Shown piece by piece: positions 1 through 7,500 of a stretch of 8,784 nt of DNA. A model generated the notes under the pieces. That model did no database searches, was not told where the DNA came from, and saw only the letters and a list, made by a program, of their open reading frames with translations. Source of the DNA: Patescibacteria group bacterium UBA6489 (GTDB lineage: Bacteria > Patescibacteriota > Gracilibacteria > BD1-5 > UBA6164); the NCBI GenBank assembly GCA_002435385.1, contig DJMN01000035.1, positions 1 to 8,784 on the forward strand. Reading direction: 5' to 3'. The translations under genes and the position numbers were made by a program. Position 1 is the stretch's first letter. Every line of letters starts with the position of its first letter.

Positions 1-104
1 ACCTATGTTCTGGTACAGATAATGAAATTGTGAAGAATTATATTGAAAACCAAAGAAAGAAGGATATACTTGAAGATGGCAACCAATTAGACTTTAATTG
101 GTAG
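1..104 (+). CDS. 3' end of a plus-strand gene, possibly an IS200/IS605-type TnpA transposase (partial)
   Basis: The frame beginning at base 3 is open to a TAG at 102-104 and gives about 33 C-terminal residues; the gene starts outside the window. The fragment contains EIVKNYIENQRKKD followed by an acidic tail. A terminal 'V..YIENQ' helix is typical of the C-terminus of small Y1 (HUH) transposases of the IS200/IS605 group, but the HUH and catalytic Tyr motifs would lie upstream, so the call rests on a weak tail match. Two hairpins right after the stop fit an IS200-like right end. This is the only gene here on the plus strand and it converges on the toxin locus. It could instead be an unrelated host gene. 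Confidence 0.4.
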   Translation, partial: LCSGTDNEIVKNYIENQRKKDILEDGNQLDFNW

Positions 105-118
105 AGCATCGCTATTTT

Positions 119-135
119 AGCCCCTTCTAGGGGCT
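119..135. repeat. Short GC-rich hairpin after the plus-strand gene
   Basis: AGCCCC at 119-124 pairs with GGGGCT at 130-135 around a 5-base loop. Such a GC-rich stem stands out in this AT-rich sequence. It lies 14 bases past the plus-strand stop, without a T run after it. It may be part of a transposon right end or a weak terminator. Confidence 0.5.
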
Positions 136-146
136 TCAAGTTAAAA

Positions 147-165
147 CCACCAGCTCTGCTGGTGG
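147..165 (-). terminator. Hairpin: terminator of the minus-strand array or IS200-type right-end structure
   Basis: CCACCAGC at 147-154 pairs with GCTGGTGG at 158-165, an 8-bp perfect stem with a 3-base loop. On the minus strand the stem is followed by TTTTAA, so it can act as a short rho-independent terminator about 20 bases past the TAA at 186-188. On the plus strand it lies in the 3' flank of a possible IS200-like transposase gene, where subterminal hairpins are expected. The two readings are not exclusive. Confidence 0.5.
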
Positions 166-185
166 ATACTTACTTTTTTATCCCT

Positions 186-672
186 TTATTTCTTTAAAAA
201 TCAAAATAATCATTTACCTTTTTCTTTACTTTCATCCTTTATACCATGTTTTTCCTTAAACTCTTTTATCACTTCCACATTTTCTTTTTCTATTTGCTTT
301 ATATCAAGTAATGGTCTTCAGGCATCTAATATTTCTTGCTCTGATATCTGAGAATATCATTCTCTTTTATTATTTCTACATACATACATACATACATACA
401 TACATACATACATACATACATACATACATACATACACACATTCCATAATAAATCTGTATCATATCACCTTGCTGGGTCAAGCTTCAACCACTTATCTTTT
501 CTTTCAAAATAATAGTGTCATGCTGGAATTTTATCCCATCTTTTCCATTTTGGTTGATAGGTATATGCTATTCGTAAAGAGGATGTTCTACCAACTGATA
601 AACACAATACATTTTATCAATATTATCATCATGTATTCAATAGACTAATCTAGGATAAGTCGTGTTTTCCAT
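186..672 (-). pseudogene. Frame-disrupted small gene with an in-frame tetranucleotide tract; probable immunity gene of the RelA/SpoT-like toxin
   Basis: The gene starts at ATG 670-672, 11 bases after the stop of the RelA/SpoT-like toxin. That spacing is nearly the same as in the EndoU pair (13 bases), which suggests the cognate immunity gene. With TGA=Gly the coding signal is clear but lies in three frames. The N-terminal 34 codons (MENTTYPRLVYG...) run to a TAG at 568-570. A second segment, rich in Trp, Lys and Tyr (YQPKWKRWDKIPAGHYYFER), is open from about 613 down to a TAG at 326-328. The C-terminal segment (SQISEQEILDAGRPLL, then a charged tail ending GLFGFLKK) ends at TAA 186-188. The first shift lies between 571 and 613 with no repeat to explain it. 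The second lies at or just after the TACA tract at 377-436, and adding one or removing two 4-base units would join those two segments. No catalytic motif or membrane segment is visible. The role is inferred from position only. Confidence 0.6.
377..436. repeat. (TACA)15 tetranucleotide microsatellite inside a coding region
   Basis: There are fifteen perfect TACA units on the plus strand (TGTA on the minus strand). A 4-base unit read in triplets gives a repeating Cys-Met-Tyr-Val pattern, with no stop in any frame. The frame upstream and the frame downstream of the tract disagree, so a change of unit number decides whether they join. Tracts of this kind change length by replication slippage and drive phase variation in many bacterial pathogens. 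Confidence 0.97.
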
Positions 673-683
673 AATATAATTAA

Positions 684-1220
684 TTAAAAAGTAAAATCTT
701 CCCAAGCTTTTTTATACACTTCAATAGATTCTTTTTGTAAAGCTTCTAATCTTATTATCTCTTCTTGTGTTATCGTTTCATTTTCAAGTTTTTTATCCAA
801 TACCCTAATTTCTGTATACAAATCTGTTTCTATAGCTTTTGCTTCTAACATAACTCTTGTATTTAACTGCACCTCTGCAAATACTTTTTCTCAACTTGGT
901 GAAGTCATTTCTACTAGTATATTTATATCTCTATATCAATTTTCATTTGGAAAAGAGTACTTATCTTTTACTTTTATTATTTTAAATCTCTCAGATATTT
1001 TTGCAAAGCTTCTTGGTATATCTTTATAGTTTTCTACTTTTATAGTAGCTCTCAATATATCTAAAACTTCCTCTGGGAGCTTTCTCTCTAAATCTATCTT
1101 TTCCATAGCTCTATCCCAACTTTTTAAATATTCTCTTCATTCTGGTAATTCACTATTAAAAGGTGGTTTCTTCAAAGTTCCATTTGTACTTTTAGCTATT
1201 TCATCCAACTTATCAAAAAA
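684..1220 (-). CDS. RelA/SpoT-like nucleotide synthetase domain, orphan toxin cassette lacking an ATG start
   Basis: The frame, with TGA=Gly, is open from just after a TAG at 1221-1223 to the TAA at 684-686, about 178 residues. The motifs match the (p)ppGpp synthetase fold (RelA_SpoT, PF04607). DILRATI corresponds to the DI.gaRi motif that supplies a metal-binding Asp. VKDKYSFPNENGYRDIN corresponds to 'vKDyi..P..nGYrslH', with the nucleotide-stacking Tyr. AEVQLNT corresponds to 'EiQirT' with the catalytic Glu. The LKSWDRAMEKI segment ahead of them fits the basic N-terminal part. Free-standing domains of this type at the ends of polymorphic toxins transfer pyrophosphate onto nucleotides or tRNA. 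There is no ATG before 1104-1106, which would cut into the domain; a TTG at 1206-1208 is the only fuller start. This looks like a toxin tip without its delivery part. A probable immunity gene follows. Confidence 0.75.
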
Positions 1221-1260
1221 CTAATATTAAACAATAAGTTCAATACTAGTTTTTCATTTT

Positions 1261-1728
1261 TTACCCCTCAAATACTTTTACTCAACTTTCAACTTCATCT
1301 TCTAATTCAACTCCCCTTTCTATTGCTCATCAACTTTTTTCTACAAGCTTTTTATATTCTTCTGGATTTGCCTTAAATTTTTCATATTCTTCTATGTAGA
1401 TTTCTAGGATTTTTTTTAAGTCTCTTGGAGTTATGTAACAATAATCGTATTTTTGTCATTTTTTTGCTAAAGTATCAAAAAAATACAAATATTTACTATT
1501 CTTATGATACAAAAAATCAAGATTATATAATTCTGTAGCAAAAATACATTTCTTGTATTCCGAATCTACTAAGTTATTTAGTATATTTAAAAGTCTATAT
1601 AAGTCTTCTTGATAATCAATGCTTTTTATGAAACTAGATATAACTCATAAGTGAATTAAATCATTATATTCTGAGAAAAAAAGATTTTTTTCATTTTTAA
1701 TTGCAAAATAATATGTTACTTTTTTCAT
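1261..1728 (-). CDS. Small acidic-tailed protein, probable immunity protein of the EndoU toxin
   Basis: The gene starts at ATG 1726-1728 and stops at TAA 1261-1263, giving 155 residues with TGA=Gly. It begins 13 bases after the EndoU stop, the usual place for a cognate immunity gene. It starts MKKVTYYFAIKNEKN, is rich in Tyr, Leu, Lys and Glu, and seems wholly helical and cytoplasmic, with no signal peptide or membrane segment. The C-terminus is strongly acidic (GVELEDEVESGVKVFEG). A soluble acidic protein suits binding and blocking a cytoplasmic RNase toxin. I do not recognise a named immunity family. No clear Shine-Dalgarno sequence precedes the ATG, only an A-rich leader. The gene is real by frame; its role is inferred from position. 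Confidence 0.75.
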
Positions 1729-1741
1729 TTTTTACAAATTA

Positions 1742-2761
1742 TTAATATATAGGGAAAACTGTTATGATTTTTCATTCTGGAGATAAAATCATTCTATAAT
1801 CCACATTATCTACTTCAATTCAATCGTACCTTAATCTTCAATTTGATTGTATATCTGGACTATAATTATCTCTACTTTTATAAACTTTATTAATTGTTTC
1901 TAAAACTTCTTCTTGAGTCCGATGGTCTGGAAACATTGTAGACTCAGTACTTTTAGATTCCCAAATTCAAGTTGTCTCATCTAATATCTCAACTTTAGCT
2001 TTATAAAATTTTTTATCATTTCTTAGTGTTGTTTCTTGAACAACCTTAGCCTTTCATTCGGCAGATGGCTTATGATGAAATCCCCCTACAGACTTTCATC
2101 AATCATCATAATATTTTACATTTCATCTTAACACATGAGTAATCTCATCAAAACTTTCAACATACTCCGCTAACTCTCTATAAGCTGGGGAAGCTATATA
2201 CTTAGCCCTAACAACATCATCATCCATCACTCTAGCAAACTTAATATCATCTAGCTTATTTAATTGCTTTAGAATCTCTATATCTTCTATATCCTTTACT
2301 AAATTTCTATAAACAGAAGAACTAATATACCTACTTCTAGCAACGGTATCGTCTAAAATCATTAAAATCTTACCATCATCCAGTCTATTCAATTCCTTCA
2401 AAATGTCCATTTGGTTACTTCCTTTTCTTCATCAAAGGTCAACAACCAATTTCGCTACCTTATCCTTATCAAATCCATCAAACCTTTCTAATATCTCAAA
2501 ATCATATGGTTCTATTGGCTTAGGCTTTATTATCCCCTTACTTGCCAATACCTCATCTATTATTTCATTTTGTTTTACTCTTGTTAAAGCCTTACTCTCT
2601 CTAGCAACTCTAAATGCCTCATTTATCTCTTTTTCTATATTTTTCCACTTAGTTTCGTTTACTGTTTCTAGAGTTGATATATTTGTACTTTTTAAAGCTG
2701 ATATGGCATTTTTTGTAGACCTTATTAGTCTAACCTCTTTTGCTACTGTAAATACTCACAT
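1742..2761 (-). CDS. EndoU-type ribonuclease toxin (orphan C-terminal toxin cassette)
   Basis: From the first ATG (2759-2761) to TAA 1742-1744 the frame encodes 339 residues with TGA=Gly. The last ~130 residues match the bacterial EndoU nuclease domain (PF14436). H209 lies in HVLRG, H229/H230 in VGGFHHKPSAEGK, a Lys/Thr-rich segment in IWESKSTESTMFPD (267-280), and the end is the typical PEGKIITVFPIY. EndoU toxins of contact-dependent and related systems cleave RNA, often tRNA, with a His-His-Lys centre. Four or more of the family glycines are TGA here, including two in a row at 2096-2101. Residues 120-205 hold a duplicated 43-residue unit. The open frame also runs upstream of the ATG to 2878 with protein-like sequence (FFLSPLDKLVTTGIAIGG), so the present start is probably not the ancestral one and the N-terminal delivery part is missing. 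A palindromic terminator lies just upstream, so the cassette may be silent unless recombined or given its own promoter. Confidence 0.88.
2147..2404 (-). repeat. Tandem 43-residue repeat preceding the EndoU domain
   Basis: Within the EndoU gene, residues 120-162 and 163-205 are two copies of one unit: ILKELNRLDDGK then ILKQLNKLDDIK, DDTVARSRYISSSVYRNL then DDDVVRAKYIASPAYREL. A degenerate earlier copy may start at FEILERFDGFDKDK. The units look helical and could form the linker or receptor/import region before the nuclease. I do not recognise the family. Confidence 0.8.
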
Positions 2762-2821
2762 TGCAAAGGCTTCTACTCATCAGATTGCTATTCATGTTGT
2801 TACTAGCTTATCTAGTGGACT

Positions 2822-2865
2822 TAAGAAAAAATAAGGCAAATTTAAATTTGCCTTATTTTTTCTTA
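2822..2865. terminator. Perfect 44-base palindrome, bidirectional rho-independent terminator
   Basis: The sequence is fully self-complementary about the 2843/2844 junction. The core AAGGCAAATTT pairs with AAATTTGCCTT, and A-rich and T-rich arms flank it, so both strands have a stem followed by a T run. On the minus strand it starts 7 bases past the stop of the last membrane-protein paralog, closing that operon. It overlaps the open frame upstream of the EndoU ATG and so separates the EndoU cassette from transcription of the upstream genes. Confidence 0.85.
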
Positions 2866-2871
2866 TATTTT

Positions 2872-3441
2872 TTAAAAACTAGCCTCACATGAATAACACT
2901 TTGAAGATGACTCGTCTGATTTCACTTTCCTCGTATAATCTACTCAATTAACTATAACTGTTGGATATGCTTCTATCTCTCTAAATATCTTTTGCATTTC
3001 TTCTGATAAATTTTCCATATCATTTTCTGAGTAAAATTCTACCTTATCTCAACTTAAGTATCAGAATTTTGGTAAATCATCTATTGATTTTAAATCAACC
3101 TCTTTGCTATGCCTAAACATATAATAAGATACTTCTCAATTTTCATAAAAAAATGTAAAATTATTAAAACTATTAGACTCCACATATATATACATATCAT
3201 TTCCAACTTGTCTCAATCACTTAATTTCTCAATTAAAACATCATTCTTTTTTACTACAAATATTATACCCTCACATTTGTTTTCATAATTTATAATCTCA
3301 AACCTTAAAATGAACCTCTCATAACCTATCTCATGATATTTCATATATAGAAACTATCCACATCCTAGCAATTAAAAAAAATGTTAATCATATAAAAAAT
3401 ATAATTGAGATTATAACTATAGTACTTTGCTTTATTTTCAT
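2872..3441 (-). CDS. Membrane-anchored small protein, paralog 1 (intact); probable immunity protein
   Basis: ATG 3439-3441 to TAA 2872-2874 encodes 189 residues with TGA=Gly. It starts with Lys residues and a hydrophobic segment (about residues 7-26, STIVIISIIFFIGLTFFLIA), followed by MW, so it is an N-terminal anchor with an outside domain. The body has a conserved GDYKLGKQMGGYN motif, a KKEGCFNGE motif with Cys, a Tyr-Ile stretch (DMYIYVES), FGYLSGDKVEFYSENDM and PTVIVNGVDYT. It ends SSSKCYSCEASF, a CxxC pair not present in paralog 3. It is the last of three tandem paralogs, 9 bases from paralog 2, and is followed by a strong terminator. A single membrane anchor with a periplasmic domain is what immunity proteins against envelope-acting toxins look like. 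No known family is recognised; the role is inferred from its place behind the giant toxin-like gene. Confidence 0.8.
2873..3071. repeat. Near-identical ~199-bp direct repeat, copy A (3' end of paralog 1)
   Basis: Bases 2873-3071 match 3452-3650 with only a handful of differences, and both encode the last ~66 residues of paralogs 1 and 2. The upstream halves of the two genes differ far more. This indicates a recent duplication or gene conversion limited to the 3' ends. Confidence 0.9.
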
Positions 3442-3451
3442 GATTTCAATT

Positions 3452-3650
3452 TAAAAACTAGCTTCACATGAATAACACTTTGAGGATGACTCGTCTGATT
3501 TCACTTTCCTCGTATAATCTACTCAATTAACTATAACTGTTGGATATGCTTCTATCTCTCTAAATATCTTTTGCATTTCTTCTGATAAATTTTCCATATC
3601 ATTTTCTGAATAGAATTCTACTTTATCTCAACTTAAGTATCAGAATTTCG
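3452..3650. repeat. Near-identical ~199-bp direct repeat, copy B (3' end of paralog 2)
   Basis: This is the partner of 2873-3071, in the same orientation and 579 bases away. Recombination between the copies would fuse the start of paralog 2 with the end of paralog 1 and delete one gene's length. Confidence 0.9.
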
Positions 3651-3747
3651 GCATATAATCTATTCATTTCAAATTTTCAGTTTCACTATATCTAAACATA
3701 TCATAATATATACTATCATCTGAAGACCAACTATAGTTTTCTGACTC

Positions 3748-3772
3748 TATATATATATATATATATATATAT
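3748..3772. repeat. (TA)12.5 dinucleotide tract inside paralog 2
   Basis: This is an uninterrupted 25-base TA run encoding alternating Tyr and Ile. Paralog 1 has only a short interrupted form at the same place (around 3183-3192) and paralog 3 has 8.5 units. It lies exactly where the two reading frames of paralog 2 overlap, so its length alone can explain the frameshift. Confidence 0.97.
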
Positions 3773-4048
3773 CCTCTCAGACTTTTTTAAATCATTTAAC
3801 CTCTCAATTAAAACATCATTCTTTTTTATTACATAAATTATATCCTCACATCTGTTTTCATAATTTATAATCTCCTATCTCAAAATGAACTTCTCATAAT
3901 CTATCTCATGATATTTCTAAAAGTCTTGGTATAGAAAATATCCACATCAGGGCAACTATAATAAAAGGAGAAGATATCAAAAGTAATAGTAATATAATTT
4001 TTGTTCTTGATTTCATAGTTTTTTGATTAAAGATTAGTCTATTAACAA

Positions 4049-4567
4049 TTATTTCTTTGTATAATCTTCTCAATCAACTATTATTGTTGGATGTTTTTCT
4101 ATCTCTCTAAATATTTTTTGCATTTCTTCAGGTAGATTTTTCATATCATTTTCTGAATAAAATTCTACTTTGTCTCAACTTAGGTATCAGAATTTTGGTA
4201 AATCGTCTACAGACTTTAAATATCTTAATTCCTCTCCTACATACATTTTATAAGATACATTAGTATCCGAAAGTACCATATAATAATTATTTTTTATATA
4301 TATATATATATCTTCTCAAACTTGTTGTAATCACTTTATTTCTCAAAGTAAACATCATTTTCCCCCTCCGCATATATTATATGAAGTTCAATTGATAGTC
4401 TTTCTTTCTCATATTATATAGTCTCAAAATTCTTTACTTCCCTGTATCTGTGAATAAGGTCTTATAAAGAAAAAATATCACACAAGAGATACTAGTATAA
4501 AACAAGCAGCAATAAATAAAATAATCTTATCTAAAATTTTTAGAAGAATTTTTATTATTATTTTCAT
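4049..4567 (-). CDS. Membrane-anchored small protein, paralog 3 (intact); probable immunity protein of the giant toxin-like protein
   Basis: ATG 4565-4567 to TAA 4049-4051 gives 172 residues with TGA=Gly, starting 14 bases after the stop of the giant gene and so almost certainly co-transcribed with it. A long hydrophobic N-terminal segment (about the first 35 residues, with isolated Lys and Asp) is followed by the family body. That body has GG..C and GLLCGK motifs in place of KKEGCFNGE, a Tyr-Ile run (IYIYIYI) encoded by a TA tract, FGYLSGDKVEFYSENDM and PTIIVDGEDYTKK. It ends there and lacks the CxxC tail of paralogs 1 and 2. It is the most divergent of the three. As the first gene after the toxin it is the best candidate for cognate immunity. 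The function is inferred from gene order. Confidence 0.78.
4295..4311. repeat. (TA)8.5 dinucleotide tract inside paralog 3, currently in frame
   Basis: This is a 17-base TA run at the position homologous to the longer tract of paralog 2. Here both flanks share one frame, so the gene is intact. A change of one or two units would switch it off. Confidence 0.95.
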
Positions 4568-4581
4568 AAGTTAAAATTAAT

Positions 4582-7500
4582 TTATAAACCCAATTCCTCC
4601 TTAGTTATAACATCTGTAACCTCTAATTCCCATGTAAAAGGCATTCATAATCAATTATCTTGCAAATATTTTGCAAAATTATTAAAAAGACCATTTATTA
4701 ATTCTCCATTTGTATTATAGTCATTAAAAACATAATTATCTAATATATGTAACTTCATAGTTATTTTATCTCTCCCTATATCATATATAGCTGATGTTTG
4801 CCAAGATATTGTTCAAAAACTAAGTCAAAAATCCATTGTTGTTATAGAATTAGAATCTATAACTGATCAATTTCATTTTGGTGAATAGATAGTTTCTCCT
4901 CTTAATAACTTATTATAATTATCTCATTCTAATATTTTTGATATTATACTATTTTTATTATCTTGAAAAAAATCAGTTTCCATAAACTTCTTTCATATAG
5001 AATGAAAATTAGTATACTTTTTATCTCAAATATCATCTTCTCAACTTCAGTGCAAAAATTTATATAACATATATGAAGACACATCAAGTCTAATTTCAGA
5101 TAATTTTGTACCTTCAGGTATATTTACCTCATAACCGTTTTTTAAAGTGACTTTCATCGGTCAAATTTCTATATCTCATAGTTTTATTTCTATTATTTTT
5201 ATTCATGAATCAGGTGAATAGCTATACCATGGAACTGTAGCATCTGAGTAAATTTTATTATATTCTGTTTCTGATGATGCTAAAATAAAAGATCATTCTA
5301 ATAGTAACAATGAAGTGAAAAATATATTTGCCTCATCTAGTTTATCTAATAAATTCTTTTTCCCAAAATCTATTGCATAGTTTGAAAGTAATCATTTACT
5401 ATATATTAAATCACAATCTCATGTATTCTTAGCAACATCCAAAAAACTACTCCTAAATACTCATTGCCACACAGTAAATTTATCCCCCTCACTCTCCTTC
5501 CAATCATCTCCCACAAACTTAACTCTCAATAAATTACCATTATTATCTCTTACCGCAAAAATATCCTTTTCCTTTGAATGTAATACACACTCTCAAATCT
5601 TCTCCATATCCATTTCGTCATAGTTAAAAGCATTGTACAAGAAATAAGTAAACATATCCCTCTTCATTACCTCTTCTGTAAAATTTCATGTCATATTATC
5701 TATTCAAGTATATATATCAAATACATTTGATATTACTCTCTGTGCTTGTGAATAATTCATCGGATCTTCTGGTCAAAATTTTGTATCACTATATCATTTT
5801 ATCCGTCACATTTCTTTGGCATAACATACATATTTTGATAAACTACTTACTATTCTGTTTTTATTTCCATCTAATAAATATATAGGATTTCCATTAATAT
5901 CTTTCTTTATATTTCACTCTTTATCTTTTTCTGTGATGTATAAATCATCAAATCCACATGTTTTTCATTCATACTTTTCTATTTCACTTAAAACAACTCT
6001 TTTGGGATTTCCCTGTGCTGCTGCTCTTAGTATTATTTTTAAGGCTGCTTCTCTTGTTATGTCTGATGTTGGGTAAAACATTCAGTTAAATTCTTTATTT
6101 TCTTCACTACATGTTTTTTCTCAACCTGCACAACTCTTACCTCAGTTTATCCAATTTTGTTTTTTTGCAAATTTTACATTTGTACAATAATTGCTTTGGT
6201 TTACATCTGTAAATGGAACGAAATTTATGTCTTCATTTATATTTGATTTTTCTAGATATCAGTATTTATATTTTCATACAAATTTAAAGTCTATTTTTGT
6301 TTTTCAAGTATTGTTAACTTCTGTAATTCTAAACTTATTATCTATATTATCAAATTCTATTTCTTGTTTTGCTAAGTCATAATATGTTGCGTCTCAATAA
6401 CTATCTACTACTCAAAAATCTCATACACAACGATTTGGACTTGTTCTACAGTAATCTATTGTACATCTTTCATCTCAATTTCAAATTCCTACATCACACT
6501 TTTCTTTCACCTCCTCACCATCATAAATCCCCTCTCAAATCACTAACTCTCTCATACACTTATGACTATCTTGTGAATTATATGTTTTAAAATACTTAGC
6601 AGGATTTAAACTTTCTCCATTCTCCCCTTTCAACTCAAAGTGTAAATGTGCTTTAAACTCTGTTGTATCTGGTGCTACTACTCAAAGTACTGTTTCTGGT
6701 GTTACTGTTTTAACTGTTCAATTCAATATATTTTCACTTGTAACTATATGATGATAAGTACTTTTCTTTCAATCTTCATGTAATACTGTAACTGTTCATG
6801 TTCCTGCACTTTGTATTGTTCAATTTGCAACTGCTTTTACTTTTTCTCATGCTTCTAAATTGAAATCCATTGCATCATGAATATCTCAATTAAATTCTTC
6901 AAAAAATATTTGTGTTACTAGTCTATCTACTGTCATTCCGCTATTTGATAGTGATTCATAATCAAATGGATAGTTTAGTGTTTGGTTTTGTGAATAATCT
7001 ACTCAATCTAGTTTTACTAAATCTTCATGTACCCAACCTGCTATACCATTTTCCATAGATTGTACCTCTTCTAATGTGAAGTTTGGATATAGTCTAGCAT
7101 AGTGTGTATCAAATATTTCTTGTGTTAGATTTTTTTCTGTACTTTCTATTTTTACATAATACAAATTATTTGTTTCATCTTTTCATAAAACTTGTACTTT
7201 TGTGTTTTCGTATGTTTCCCAGATTATATTTTCTTTTGTGTCTGTGTTTGTATTTGCTCTTAGGTCTACTGTTACTCAGTAATCCCAAGATATAGTTCAA
7301 GTTACTTTTGTTTCTGGTGTAAATATTTCTACATCTGGTCAAATTGCTACAAATCAATTGAATATCCAAGCAGTTCTTTGGTCTTGGAATTCTACTTTAA
7401 ACCAGTTTCATTTTGTTTCTAAAACTGTTAATACTGTGTTGTATGGTATTATGTCTTGGTTGTTTGCTTGTCAGTCTTTGTTGTAGTCAAAATATCAGCT

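Larger units (their letters stand above)
3451..4016 (-). pseudogene. Membrane-anchored small protein, paralog 2, out of frame at a TA tract (phase-OFF or broken)
   Basis: ATG 4014-4016 opens a frame with an N-terminal hydrophobic segment (KIILLLLLISSPFIIVALMW) and the family motifs GDYKLGKQMGGYN and NKKEGCFNGE. It then enters a Tyr-Ile run encoded by the TA tract and meets TAG at 3747-3749. The rest of the protein (VES..., then FGYLSGDKVEFYSENDM, PTVIVNGVDYT and the CYSC tail) is intact in another frame down to TAA 3451-3453. Loss of one TA unit or gain of two would restore a full protein of about 188 residues. Apart from the tract the gene is not decayed, as expected for a switched-off contingency gene rather than an old pseudogene. 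A sequencing or assembly error in the tract would look the same. Confidence 0.8.

Noticed and set aside
377..436. TACA repeats as a possible CRISPR array
   Set aside because: The units are 4 bases with no spacers; this is a microsatellite.
2403..2834. A 143-codon plus-strand open frame with no internal stop
   Set aside because: It lies opposite the EndoU gene, is low-complexity Ser/Leu/Phe-rich, has no family resemblance, and ends in the terminator palindrome. The minus frame has clear nuclease motifs.
1742..4581. Promoters and Shine-Dalgarno sites for the individual genes
   Set aside because: The sequence is so AT-rich that -10-like boxes are everywhere, and no convincing GGAGG-type site precedes any start, so none is listed.
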